Assembly (NCBI RefSeq): GCF_002688565.1
Contig: NZ_CP024011.1
Span: 1,984,001-2,048,000, forward strand
Source of the DNA: Acinetobacter sp. LoGeW2-3
GTDB taxonomy: Bacteria > Pseudomonadota > Gammaproteobacteria > Pseudomonadales > Moraxellaceae
Length of the DNA stretch: 64,000 nucleotides
Reading direction: 5' to 3'
Within the stretch, counting starts at the first letter, position 1. Each line of letters opens with the position of its first letter. The notes under the pieces were generated by a model that worked only from the letters and a program-made list of their open reading frames with translations, was not told where the DNA came from and searched no databases. Below are positions 26,803 to 35,976 of the stretch, in pieces. Position numbers and translations under genes: made by a program.

Positions 26803-27148
26803 AGATATTATTGTCCGATCTATTTATCGTTAATTACTATTTGTTATGAGCCTTTTTATCATAAAAAATTGGTTAAATAAAGTACATTCTTAATTTAACT
26901 GCATAAAATTATTATTTTTTTATCCATTAAATAAATCTATTTATTTAATCCTGCGAAAGCAAGAGTCACTGTTTACAGGGTATTGCCAATATCATAAATA
27001 ATATTCGTTATTTTAAAAATGAATTTATTTGAATTTAAAATTGTGGATAAGTGATTAATTTGTGAATTTATAAAGTGTATTTAGAAGAGTAAATTGTGGA
27101 TAAAATAACCAGCTCAATAAAAATCATTAATGAAAATCTTTATTTAAA
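26803..27148. other. Very AT-rich intergenic DNA
   Basis: About 350 bases with long A and T runs and no reading frame or convincing structure. The promoter of the 46-codon gene, if real, would lie at the left end. Confidence 0.4.
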
Positions 27149-27191
27149 AAAAACAGGAGATATTCAACGGATGTGAATATTTCCTGTTTTT
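27149..27191. terminator. Long hairpin terminator downstream of the 309-residue gene
   Basis: AAACAGGAGATATTCA and TGAATATTTCCTGTTT form a stem of about 16 pairs with one mismatch and a seven-base loop, with A-runs on the left and T-runs on the right. It sits 20 bases past the leftward stop codon. Confidence 0.7.
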
Positions 27192-27211
27192 GAATTTAAA
27201 CTGTAAAATTT

Positions 27212-28141
27212 TTAGGCTTTGCTATAAATGTTGGCCTGAATCCACAGGTTGCCACGGATATATTGCCCGATGCTAAAGTCTTTATGTGCTGGATTGCGCG
27301 TAGCAACACGGAGCAGGGTGGCAGGACGACCTTCATCATGAATCAGGGTGACATCATAAAGCGTGTATTCCTGATCCATAAATTGCATTGAAGTCTTACC
27401 GACAATATTGCCCTGGAACCAGGCTTCATCTTCCTGACCAATGGTTTCACCATAGAGGTAAGCCACCATTTTAGAGAAATCTACAGTAACCGGAGCTTTA
27501 TCATCTTCAGATTTAGGTTCCCACGCATCAATCTGTTCCTGCAGATTTTCTGGTGCAACGCCATTGTTGGCTGCCAGAATATCATTCAGCGCACGGTGAT
27601 GTTTGATTGAAGCCGGATCATCGACAATCAGATGTTCATGTTCTGCTACAGGCTCGAGTTCATAAGCCCAGGCATTCAGATTCACCAGATAATTTTGATC
27701 TTTATCATATTGTGTATGATTGACGCTATACAGGCTGTCAAACGCATACACAATATTGTTCAGACCCAGATTCAGGCGTAAGACCGCTTGAGTATTGGAC
27801 TTGCAGCTGATAATCCGTTCAATTTGTGCCTTTACTTTATAAGGACTGTCGAAGCATGGAAAGGCAGTTTTGACTGCTTTGGGTTTATTGCTTTCCACCT
27901 CAATGATCTGGCTTAACTGCACAGTGGCCTTGCTCGGACCCTGAATCAGCCAGGTGTTTTCATCCATATCGCATTCTTGTTTGCAGAGACCCATCGGCAT
28001 GACCGGGGTATCAAGTGCCTGAGTTAACCACTTCGGTACATCGGTACCTGGATTGTCTGTAAGGAGATTCCAGTGTTCAACATGACTACCGAAGTTTTGA
28101 TCATCGATAATGATGATCTCAGGACTGTTTGAATTTTTCAT
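27212..28141 (-). CDS. Uncharacterised cytoplasmic protein
   Basis: 309 residues from the ATG at 28141; a GTG two codons upstream is possible. No signal peptide, no membrane helix, acidic overall. A single Cys cluster (MGLCKQECDMD, about residue 52-62) and another Cys pair (FPCFDS, IISCKS) are visible, but no zinc-finger spacing is clear. Beta-rich stretches at the C-terminus (YTLYDVTLIHDEGRPATLLRVATRN) suggest a barrel-like domain. I do not recognise the family. It is a single-gene transcript with its own strong terminator. Confidence 0.7.
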   Translation of the reverse strand: MKNSNSPEIIIIDDQNFGSHVEHWNLLTDNPGTDVPKWLTQALDTPVMPMGLCKQECDMDENTWLIQGPSKATVQLSQIIEVESNKPKAVKTAFPCFDSPYKVKAQIERIISCKSNTQAVLRLNLGLNNIVYAFDSLYSVNHTQYDKDQNYLVNLNAWAYELEPVAEHEHLIVDDPASIKHHRALNDILAANNGVAPENLQEQIDAWEPKSEDDKAPVTVDFSKMVAYLYGETIGQEDEAWFQGNIVGKTSMQFMDQEYTLYDVTLIHDEGRPATLLRVATRNPAHKDFSIGQYIRGNLWIQANIYSKA

Positions 28142-28400
28142 ATGCACAATTGATCTGGGATTGCTTATTTATAGTTAATCGAGGGTCATTCTGATTTTTC
28201 AAGTCAATCAGATGAATTTTAAAATTAAATTGCCATCAGATTCTTGTCAATTCTTATTCGCAGTCCAGAGATTAGCATAATTTTAATCGTCCAAAGGGCG
28301 TACGAAACGTCATCATATCAAAAGGGTATAAAGAAAAACGGAACGATGAGCACTGCATTTGCTAGAATAGATGACATTTATTTCTATCCCGGACCCATGC

Positions 28401-28874
28401 GTGTTGCCATTCAAACTTTGGGTAGATGCCGATGCATTACCCCGTATTCTTAAAGATGTCATTATTCGCGCTTCAGACCGTTATCAGCTTGAAGTGACCT
28501 TTGTAGCAAACCAGCCTGTAGGGATCACTCCTTCAATTCGTATTAACTCGATTCAAGCACTCAGTGGTGCCGATGCGGCAGATCAGGAAATTGTAGATCG
28601 CATGAATGAACATGACATCGTGATTACCCAGGATATTCCGCTGGCGGCACAAGTCATTGAAAAAGGTGGTATTGCCATTCATCCACGAGGTGAAATCTAT
28701 ACCACGGCCAATGTCAAGGCGCGTCTGCATTTGCGTGATTTTATGGATACGCTGCGTGGCGCAGGGGTACAAACTGGCGGACCGCCACCAATTTCTGAGC
28801 GTGATAAACGCGAGTTTTCCAGTTCACTCGATCAAACCATTCAAAAGCAAAAGCGTAAAACAGCTGCAAAATAA
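28401..28874 (+). CDS. UPF0178 (DUF188) family protein, YaiI/YqxD-like
   Basis: 157 residues from a GTG at 28401, giving the family-typical start [12 protein letters not shown]; an ATG at 28371 would add ten residues. Conserved blocks are WVDADA near the start, a VANQ strand, [19 protein letters not shown], the HPRGEIYT loop, and [17 protein letters not shown]. The fold is PIN/NYN-like with conserved Asp residues that could bind a metal, so a nuclease role is plausible but unproven. The DMT transporter follows 15 bases later. Confidence 0.85.
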   Translation: MLPFKLWVDADALPRILKDVIIRASDRYQLEVTFVANQPVGITPSIRINSIQALSGADAADQEIVDRMNEHDIVITQDIPLAAQVIEKGGIAIHPRGEIYTTANVKARLHLRDFMDTLRGAGVQTGGPPPISERDKREFSSSLDQTIQKQKRKTAAK

Positions 28875-28889
28875 CGAGAAAATTTTCAA

Positions 28890-29792
28890 ATGCCCAAACA
28901 AAGTAACCTGATGGTAACCTATGCCTTACTGGTTTTCATCTGGTCCACCACACCACTAGCAATTGTCTGGAGTGTGGAAGATCTGCATCCAATGTGGGCA
29001 TTGGCAATCCGGTTCTTCCTGGCTCTGCCTTTGGCTTTGGGACTACTTTGGCTGTTTAAAACCCGGTTACCATTTGATCGTGTTTCCTTGCACAGCTATC
29101 TGGCAGGGGCCTGCAGTTTTATCGGCTCGCAGACCTTTACCTATTGGTCTACAGATTATCTTAGCTCCGGTATCATTGCCCTGATGTTTGGTCTTTCACC
29201 TGTGATTTCCGGCCTGATTGGGCGCTTCATATTTGGGATGCATCTTTCTCTCAATCAATGGCTAGGGATGACAATTGCCTTAACAGGACTTTCCATCATT
29301 TGTCTGGGGGATGCAGATCAGCATCTTCAACCAGTCGGGATTGTGATTGCGCTAATTGGTGTACTGGTTTATTGCATGTCTATGTATTGGGTGAAAAAGA
29401 TTAATGCGCCAATTGACCCGATGGCACAGGCAGCAGGCTCGATTGGCTTGTCAGTAATTTTCTCTATCGGTATGCTGCCTTTTATCTGGCAATATGCACC
29501 CACTGCCATGCCACATGCCAAGAGCCTATTTGGATTAGGGTATGCCGTGATAATGGCTTCGCTGATTGCGATGTTCTGTTATTTTAAACTGGTGCAGAAG
29601 ATCAAACCGACTACCTTGTCGCTTACCAATGTATTGACACCGATGTTGGCACTAATGATAGGCGCTTTACTGAATAATGAAAAATTGCCCCTCATTGCTT
29701 TGGTGGGGGTCGTAATTTTATTGTCTGGTCTTGTTGTATATTTCCTGAAAGAAATTCGGGCGAGCATTCAGGCCCGTCATAAAAAGCAATAA
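28890..29792 (+). CDS. EamA/DMT-superfamily transporter
   Basis: 300 residues with ten hydrophobic helices arranged as two EamA halves (about 8-135 and 150-288). The LVFIWSTTPLAIVWS start and the GLSPVISGLIGRFIFG and TLSLTNVLTPMLALMIGALLN segments fit the drug/metabolite transporter group. The substrate is unknown. Only 15 bases separate it from the UPF0178 gene, so the two probably share a transcript. Confidence 0.85.
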   Translation: MPKQSNLMVTYALLVFIWSTTPLAIVWSVEDLHPMWALAIRFFLALPLALGLLWLFKTRLPFDRVSLHSYLAGACSFIGSQTFTYWSTDYLSSGIIALMFGLSPVISGLIGRFIFGMHLSLNQWLGMTIALTGLSIICLGDADQHLQPVGIVIALIGVLVYCMSMYWVKKINAPIDPMAQAAGSIGLSVIFSIGMLPFIWQYAPTAMPHAKSLFGLGYAVIMASLIAMFCYFKLVQKIKPTTLSLTNVLTPMLALMIGALLNNEKLPLIALVGVVILLSGLVVYFLKEIRASIQARHKKQ

Positions 29793-29802
29793 TTTAGTCA
29801 GA

Positions 29803-30369
29803 TTATTGAATTTCGTAAGCTTTCACACATTCACTAATTTTTGCCCGGTCCTGTGGATGTAGAGTAATGAAATAAGCCCCAGTGCGGAATTGGCCATTAT
29901 CTTCGGCACGGCTATAAACCACTTGCGCTGTCGCTGCAATATGGAAGAAATTCTCTGGATGGCTTAAGGTCAGGTGAATATAGGTGCCTTCCTTGATGAG
30001 ATGTTTACTAAAAAAGCTTAAGCCAGACTCGGAAAAGTTCACATCTTCAGGAACAGGTAACATGCTCTGTACAATTGAATCGTATAAAGACCCGGTGATC
30101 AGGTTTAATTTTTGGTTAAATAAGGATAAGATTCGAGCAATTTGTTGATCTTTTTCAGCTAATTGTTCTAATTCGTAGTTGAGTGCATGATCAAATTGAT
30201 CTAACTCAGCAAGTAGTAGAAAATAGCGGGGCAATACGAAATTAGCATCGTAAGGATCATTTAAGGCTACATCATCGGAAATAATCTGATAATTAATTCG
30301 TAAGGCAGCATCGATGCGTGACATGACACGTCTTTCAGTAACTCCATGCTGATGCTGTAAATTTTCCAT
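29803..30369 (-). CDS. PilZ-domain protein, probable c-di-GMP receptor
   Basis: 188 residues. The two PilZ signature parts are present but widely separated: the arginine motif RVMSR (residues 14-18, RxxxR) and the NFSESG motif (D/NxSxxG) near residue 111-116, with beta-strands such as GTYIHLTL and AATAQVVYS after it. Between them is a helical insert (about 45-95) rich in Leu/Gln/Glu. This is the layout of long PilZ proteins whose N-terminal helices sense partners. Binding of c-di-GMP is inferred. It runs divergently from the Lol permease, with start codons 26 bases apart. Confidence 0.8.
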   Translation of the reverse strand: MENLQHQHGVTERRVMSRIDAALRINYQIISDDVALNDPYDANFVLPRYFLLLAELDQFDHALNYELEQLAEKDQQIARILSLFNQKLNLITGSLYDSIVQSMLPVPEDVNFSESGLSFFSKHLIKEGTYIHLTLSHPENFFHIAATAQVVYSRAEDNGQFRTGAYFITLHPQDRAKISECVKAYEIQ

Positions 30370-30395
30370 AATTTATTACCTCGGACTAGATGGTT

Positions 30396-31631
30396 ATGTT
30401 CAAACCAATCTCGCTGTACATAGGGTTGAAATATACTCGCGCACGGCGCAGTAACCACTTTATTTCTTTTATCGCTTTAGTCTCTATGATCGGCCTCACG
30501 CTTGGTGTGGCAGTCCTCATTACTGTACTGTCTGTAATGAACGGTTTTGATCGAGAATTAAAAAATCGTGTCTTAGGAATGATACCTCAAGCCACTGTTT
30601 CTTCAACACAAATTTTAACAAATTGGCCTGAACTTGCAAAAAAAATCGAACAACATGAACATGTTCAAGGTGTTGCTCCATTTACCCAGTTACAGGGAAT
30701 GTTGACTGCGCAAGGCCAAGTTGCCGGGATCATGGTCACAGGAATTGAACCAGATTATGAAAAGAATGTTTCTATCATTCAAAATCATATGGTTGAAGGC
30801 AGTATCGATCAGCTGAAAAAAGGCGAGTTCGGAATTGTGCTGGGCAAGCAGATGGCAGACTCAATGGGGGTCGGTTTAAACGACAGTATTACCCTGGTAT
30901 TACCGGAAGCCACGCCGTCACCTGCTGGTGTAGTGCCACGCTTTAAGCGCTTTAATGTGGTCGGAATATTCAGTATTGGTGCAGAAGTGGATTCAATGAT
31001 GGGCTATATCGCCCTGAATGATGCGGCAACTTTGCTGCGTCTGCCAGATGGTGCACAAGGGATCCGCATGAAGCTGGATGATATCTTCCTTGCACCGCAA
31101 GTTTCACGTGATATTGTCATGAATTTGCCAGCAAACTTCTACGCATCTGACTGGACTTATACTCACGGTAACCTGTTTAGTGCCATTCAGATGGAAAAGG
31201 CAATGGTGAGCTTGCTACTGTTCCTGATTGTCTTGGTCGCAGCGTTTAATATTGTCTCCTCTCTGGTGATGGTGGTAACTGACAAGAAATCGGATATTGC
31301 TATTTTACGTACCTTGGGTGCTTCACCTGCAACCATTACCAAAATCTTTATGGTGCAGGGCACTGTCATTGGTGTGATTGGTACCTGTGCGGGCGCAATT
31401 CTGGGTATTATTGCTGCAACCAGTATTAGTAGTCTGGTGGGCTGGCTAAACAATACCTTGGGTCTGCATATGTTTGATGCCTACTTCATTAACTACTTGC
31501 CATCTTATCTACGCTGGCAGGATGTAGTGCTGATTGTCGTGTTGTCATTAGTCTTAAGTTTTGTAGCAACAATCTATCCTGCGCTACGTGCAGCGAAGAT
31601 TCAGCCTGCGGAGGCATTGCGTTATGAGTAA
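30396..31631 (+). CDS. lolC: Lipoprotein-releasing ABC transporter permease (LolC/E/F)
   Basis: 411 residues from the ATG at 30396 (30390 is in frame). Topology: one helix at about 22-48 (FISFIALVSMIGLTLGVAVLIT), a large periplasmic domain, and three C-terminal helices in an FtsX-like domain (from about 265). The MNGFDREL segment after helix 1 is typical of LolC/E. With LolD it extracts outer-membrane lipoproteins from the inner membrane and passes them to LolA. Only one permease gene lies here, with lolD directly after, as in LolDF systems where one hybrid permease forms a homodimer; that reading is inference. It overlaps lolD by eight bases. Confidence 0.92.
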   Translation: MFKPISLYIGLKYTRARRSNHFISFIALVSMIGLTLGVAVLITVLSVMNGFDRELKNRVLGMIPQATVSSTQILTNWPELAKKIEQHEHVQGVAPFTQLQGMLTAQGQVAGIMVTGIEPDYEKNVSIIQNHMVEGSIDQLKKGEFGIVLGKQMADSMGVGLNDSITLVLPEATPSPAGVVPRFKRFNVVGIFSIGAEVDSMMGYIALNDAATLLRLPDGAQGIRMKLDDIFLAPQVSRDIVMNLPANFYASDWTYTHGNLFSAIQMEKAMVSLLLFLIVLVAAFNIVSSLVMVVTDKKSDIAILRTLGASPATITKIFMVQGTVIGVIGTCAGAILGIIAATSISSLVGWLNNTLGLHMFDAYFINYLPSYLRWQDVVLIVVLSLVLSFVATIYPALRAAKIQPAEALRYE

Positions 31632-32307
31632 TATCATTCTAGATGCCCAGAATATTCAAAAATCTTTTACCGATGGTAAGTCTACAGTTGAAGTGATTCG
31701 TGGTCTTTCTTTGCAGGTACAGGCGGGTGAATTTGTTTCAATCGTTGGTTCAAGTGGGTCAGGTAAAAGTACTTTGCTACATGTGCTTGGTGGTTTAGAT
31801 CGTCCAACTTCGGGTCACGTGATGGTGAACGGCCAGCGTTTTGATACGCTGTCTGAAGCTGAGCGAGGTTATGTGCGTAATGAGCACTTAGGCTTTGTCT
31901 ATCAGTTCCACCACCTTCTGCCTGAGTTTACTGCACTTGAAAATGTCGCGATGCCACTGATGCTACGTAAGGGCAGCAAATTCAAGGAAGTAAAACAACA
32001 AGCTGAATATCTGCTGGAACGTGTGGGCTTAAGTCATCGTTTAACCCATAAACCGGGCGAGCTGTCTGGTGGTGAACGCCAGCGTGTGGCCATGGCGCGT
32101 GCCTTGGTGGGGAAACCAAAACTGATGATGGCCGATGAACCGACCGGGAATCTGGATCGTAAAACTGCGGTAAAAATATTTGAGCTACTGACCGAATTAC
32201 GTCAGGAGTTCAATATGGCCATGCTGATCGTAACCCATGATGAGCAATTGGCTCAGTCAGCAGACCGTATTCTGCATATGCAAGATGGTTTATGGGTGAA
32301 TGGCTGA
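31624..32307 (+). CDS. lolD: Lipoprotein-releasing ABC transporter ATP-binding protein
   Basis: 227 residues from the ATG at 31624, inside the end of the permease gene. Walker A GSSGSGKST, the Q-loop in FVYQFHHLLPEFTALENV, the ABC signature ELSGGERQRVAMARAL, Walker B KLMMADEPTGNLD and the switch His in LIVTHDEQ are all intact. The FHHLLPEF stretch after the Q-loop is characteristic of LolD. It powers lipoprotein release by the adjacent permease. Confidence 0.96.
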   Translation: MSNIILDAQNIQKSFTDGKSTVEVIRGLSLQVQAGEFVSIVGSSGSGKSTLLHVLGGLDRPTSGHVMVNGQRFDTLSEAERGYVRNEHLGFVYQFHHLLPEFTALENVAMPLMLRKGSKFKEVKQQAEYLLERVGLSHRLTHKPGELSGGERQRVAMARALVGKPKLMMADEPTGNLDRKTAVKIFELLTELRQEFNMAMLIVTHDEQLAQSADRILHMQDGLWVNG

Positions 32308-32402
32308 TATTCTTGTAAAAATATTGGAATAATCCTCTTTGATTGAAGCTCACTCCGGTGGGCTTTATTATTGCGCCTAGAATAACAATAAAAAGAAAAA
32401 TC

Positions 32403-34856
32403 ATGCTGCAATGGCTATGTGTGGGCTGGATTCTTGGTCTGACAACGATGGGGTGGAGTAAGACTGAATACCAGTTATCAGCAGGATCAGTTTGCCTGAT
32501 GATGCTGTTATGGCTGCTGATCTATCGGGTAATCCACTCAAAACTTCATCAGGCTTATCTACGTGTTATTTGTATTACATTTTCTATTGGGTTGAGCTTT
32601 TTACTCGGGCAGGGCTTTGCTAATCATGCACTCGATCAGCGATTACAATTCATCGAGAAGGAAGTAGAGCAGCGAGAAGTCATCGTTTATATCTCCCGGC
32701 TGAATAAAATAAATACCAATAGCATTCAGCAGCCATTACAGATATTACAAGCTGATGGAACAACGGTGCAGTGGCTAAGTTCACTGAAACCAGAAGGACC
32801 GGTGCAGACCGCATTTAATACTTCAAAGAAGCTTGCATTAGGTCAGTATTATCGACTCACAGGTGAAATACGTCCGGTACATGCCTATGCCACGCCGGGT
32901 GCATTTGATGTGGAGAAATGGTATCTCGAGCAAAACCTGATGGCTGGATTCCGGATCCAGCAGATCCAGCCTTTAACTCAGCAAGAGGTCTATGCACTCG
33001 GTTTTACCCAGCATTTACGCCAACAGCAAAGTTTAAGGTTTCAGTTTCTCCTTTGGATTGAGCAAAAACGTCTGGAACTCAGAGCATTTATTTATCAGCA
33101 ACCGATACATAATAAAGGACTCATGCTCGCTTTGCTAACAGGCGATGAAAGCTTACTGGATCCGGCAATTGAACAGCAGTTTCGCCGTTTCGGTATGAGT
33201 CATTTATTGGCAATATCCGGGCCGCATGTGGTGATTTTTGCCCTGATATTCTGTGCAAGTTTACAGTTTTTGACAGCTAGGCTTTTTCCAAATCTCTATC
33301 TTAAATGGCCGAGACAGTATTACTTGAGTGTACCTTTTCTGCTGTGTGTATTGCTGTACTGTGCCTTTGTAGGTTTCGAAATCCCGGCACTACGAACTTT
33401 ATTGATCTGTGTGATTATTACGGCCAGTATCTGGTTGAGGCAGTACGTACAACCCTTGAAATTACTGATCTTAAGTGCAGCAATATTACTGTTACTGGAT
33501 TCTTTTAGTATTTTGTCTGCCGCTTTCTGGTTGTCTTATGGCGCCTGTTTTGTCTTGCTGCGAATTTATCAGACCATACAACGGCAACCACACGGAGAGG
33601 TTCAGAATCTGAAACAACGTCTGTATTTTGGCCTTAAAGTTTTAATTGAATCGCAGTGGAAAATTTTTGTCGCACTATTTCCATTAATGATTCTTTTCTT
33701 TAAACAGCTGGCCTGGATTGCGCCATTAAGCAACTTGTTTGCCATTCCCTGGATTGGTCTGCTGATTGTCCCGCTCGATATTATCGCAGCTTTGTTTTTC
33801 TTTATCGCAGAACCTTTGGCTGCACTGATTTTTCAAATCAATGATCTTATGATCAGTATATTGCTTGGATTTTTAAATCTATTAGATTCTATTTTTTCAC
33901 CTGAACTGATCCCGGTCGCCATGACTCCATGGTTACTGGTGTTGAGTGTTATTGTTCTTCTCATTCTTTTTATGCCGCAAGGAGCTGTACCTAAATCATG
34001 GGCAGCGTGTGGTTTGTTACCTATTATGACAATACCGCTATCTCATTCTCCATTCCAGTTGCATGTGCTGGATGTGGGGCAGGGGCAATCTATCTTTATC
34101 CGTCAAGGCCAACACAACATGATGATTGATACGGGTGGTAATTATGACGAAAGCCGTTTCAGTGTCGGTGAGCAGATCATTCTTCCGTTTTTATCTGTAC
34201 AGGGTATTTCCAAACTTGATCAGCTGATTCTGACTCATCTGGATCAGGATCATAGTGGTGCTTATATGCATATCCGCAATCAGCTGAAAGTGAAAGAGCT
34301 TATGGCCAGTGAGCAGCCTGAACTGAATGAAAGTACTCAATTTAAACTATGTCAGCAAGGACAGACCTGGAACTGGAATGAACAGGTTTATTTTCAGGTG
34401 TTATCACCGCAGTCACATTCACTTAATCAGTCCACAGCCAATAAGAATGAAAATTCCTGTGTCATCCATATACAGGTCAAAGATGCCTGGCCTTATCAGC
34501 ATTTTCTACTGATGGGCGATGCAGGCTGGGAAACTGAGTTTCAGCTACTGAAAAATTATCCAAATTTAAAAGTGGATGTATTGGTCTTGGGACATCATGG
34601 CAGTCAACATAGTTCAGCGTATCAGTTTTTACAGCATTACCGTCCTAAACTAGCAATCGCTTCTGCTGGACGATTTAATCGTTATGGACATCCGAGTCAA
34701 CTTACTCGAGCACGATTACAGGCTTTGAATATTCCTTTACTGAGTACACCAGAGCACGGAAGCCTTGAGTTTCAACTTAAAGACAAACAGATACAGCTTG
34801 CATCTTATCGATCCAAATATAAATGGCTACAACGAGAAACATTTAAGATTCAATAG
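32403..34856 (+). CDS. comEC: ComEC/Rec2-type DNA uptake channel
   Basis: 817 residues from the ATG at 32403. Layout: N-terminal membrane helices and a DUF4131/OB-like domain (about 1-200), the Competence domain with many helices (about 205-530, block FRRFGMSHLLAISGPHVV), then a C-terminal metallo-beta-lactamase-like domain (about 560-800) with LDVGQGQSIFI, the HLDQDHSG motif, LMGDAGWETE and VLVLGHHGSQHSS. It passes single-stranded DNA through the inner membrane in natural transformation; the metallo-domain may degrade the second strand. In A. baylyi the homologue is named ComA. Its 3' end overlaps the convergent acyltransferase gene by 14 bases. Confidence 0.95.
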   Translation: MLQWLCVGWILGLTTMGWSKTEYQLSAGSVCLMMLLWLLIYRVIHSKLHQAYLRVICITFSIGLSFLLGQGFANHALDQRLQFIEKEVEQREVIVYISRLNKINTNSIQQPLQILQADGTTVQWLSSLKPEGPVQTAFNTSKKLALGQYYRLTGEIRPVHAYATPGAFDVEKWYLEQNLMAGFRIQQIQPLTQQEVYALGFTQHLRQQQSLRFQFLLWIEQKRLELRAFIYQQPIHNKGLMLALLTGDESLLDPAIEQQFRRFGMSHLLAISGPHVVIFALIFCASLQFLTARLFPNLYLKWPRQYYLSVPFLLCVLLYCAFVGFEIPALRTLLICVIITASIWLRQYVQPLKLLILSAAILLLLDSFSILSAAFWLSYGACFVLLRIYQTIQRQPHGEVQNLKQRLYFGLKVLIESQWKIFVALFPLMILFFKQLAWIAPLSNLFAIPWIGLLIVPLDIIAALFFFIAEPLAALIFQINDLMISILLGFLNLLDSIFSPELIPVAMTPWLLVLSVIVLLILFMPQGAVPKSWAACGLLPIMTIPLSHSPFQLHVLDVGQGQSIFIRQGQHNMMIDTGGNYDESRFSVGEQIILPFLSVQGISKLDQLILTHLDQDHSGAYMHIRNQLKVKELMASEQPELNESTQFKLCQQGQTWNWNEQVYFQVLSPQSHSLNQSTANKNENSCVIHIQVKDAWPYQHFLLMGDAGWETEFQLLKNYPNLKVDVLVLGHHGSQHSSAYQFLQHYRPKLAIASAGRFNRYGHPSQLTRARLQALNIPLLSTPEHGSLEFQLKDKQIQLASYRSKYKWLQRETFKIQ

Positions 34857-35850
34857 CAATAGTAGTATTCGAGGTTTGTATGGTTTCTGCTGCAAGTTTT
34901 GCCTGTTCGTCCTGATAAGTCTGACGCAGATCATTAATTTTAGCCAGCGCTTCATCGTGGGGAATATGGTATATGTCGCCAAGAGAATGATGTGCTTTAA
35001 ATCTTTTATAGCTCCAATGATAGTGTTCCGGGTAATGATGAATCAGTTCTTCCATTTTACGGAAAATGATTTCGGTGCCCTGATTCGGGGTAGAGCTATA
35101 AATCTCCTCATTCAGCGGTTCTATAAACATGTCAAAATCACCATTCTCGTTGCGCATGGCATAGAGAAACAGACATTTAGCCTTAGTTTTCTGAATCAAT
35201 TTGGCTGTGAGATTGCTGGAGCTGAGGGGAACACCAAAGAAAGGGATATATTCTCCACCTACATTTGGGGTATGATCGGGCAAAATTACAGTAGTCCCAC
35301 CTTGCTTTAAAGCTTTAAAAATCTGACGGACACCGGTTTCATCCGTCGGTAGTAAAGTAGCTTGTTCACGACTACGTGCTTCACGCACAAATTCATCCGC
35401 AGCGGGGTCTTTGACTGGCTTATACATAATGCTCATCTGCGTATACTGGGCGATATAAGCATTCATGATTTCCCAAGTACCAAAATGCGGCACGATCAGT
35501 ACCAGTCCTTTATCAGCTGAAAGTGCTTCCTTAAGCAGGTGTTCACCTTCTACACGATGGATACGCTGAATATTTTTTTTATTATCCGAACCCCAAATAT
35601 TAAAGAACTCAAAATAAGAGATCAATTCATTACGGATTGCAGCACGTGTCACTCTTTCACGTTCTTGTTCTGAAAGTTCAGGTAACGTGATTTTTAGATT
35701 GAATCGAATCTGTTCAGAAGTTTTAGAAGTCTTTAGTAAATTTACAATGCCTGCAAGACTGCCTGCCATGAATCGCATGACTGGGAGCGGAAGTCGGCTG
35801 ACAAATTTAAGCAAACCATAAGTGGAATTCTTTGAGCTTGGTGCAGACAT
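34843..35850 (-). CDS. Lipid A biosynthesis (LpxL/LpxM-type) acyltransferase
   Basis: 335 residues from the ATG at 35850; an in-frame GTG lies six codons upstream and neither start has a clear ribosome-binding site. It has an N-terminal hydrophobic anchor, the catalytic HFGTWE (Hx4E), a substrate-binding TVILPDHTPNVGG segment followed by PFFGVP, and YHWSYKRFK near the end, all typical of the family that adds secondary acyl chains to lipid A. A C-terminal tail of about 35 residues is Ala/Thr/Glu-rich. Whether it is the laurate or the second acyltransferase cannot be read from the sequence. Confidence 0.9.
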   Translation of the reverse strand: MSAPSSKNSTYGLLKFVSRLPLPVMRFMAGSLAGIVNLLKTSKTSEQIRFNLKITLPELSEQERERVTRAAIRNELISYFEFFNIWGSDNKKNIQRIHRVEGEHLLKEALSADKGLVLIVPHFGTWEIMNAYIAQYTQMSIMYKPVKDPAADEFVREARSREQATLLPTDETGVRQIFKALKQGGTTVILPDHTPNVGGEYIPFFGVPLSSSNLTAKLIQKTKAKCLFLYAMRNENGDFDMFIEPLNEEIYSSTPNQGTEIIFRKMEELIHHYPEHYHWSYKRFKAHHSLGDIYHIPHDEALAKINDLRQTYQDEQAKLAAETIQTSNTTIAIES

Positions 35851-35976
35851 TGAAGTTAAGTGAATCACAAATAAGGAGTAATAGAAATTTATTATAGGAT
35901 AAAACTATCCATTTAGACAGAATTACCTAAATCGGTGTATATAATGGGCACAATATAATTATGTGTTGGATTGTTT

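Noticed and set aside
34765..35310. Rightward frame of 181 codons over the acyltransferase gene
   Set aside because: The leftward acyltransferase has intact catalytic motifs; this frame has none.
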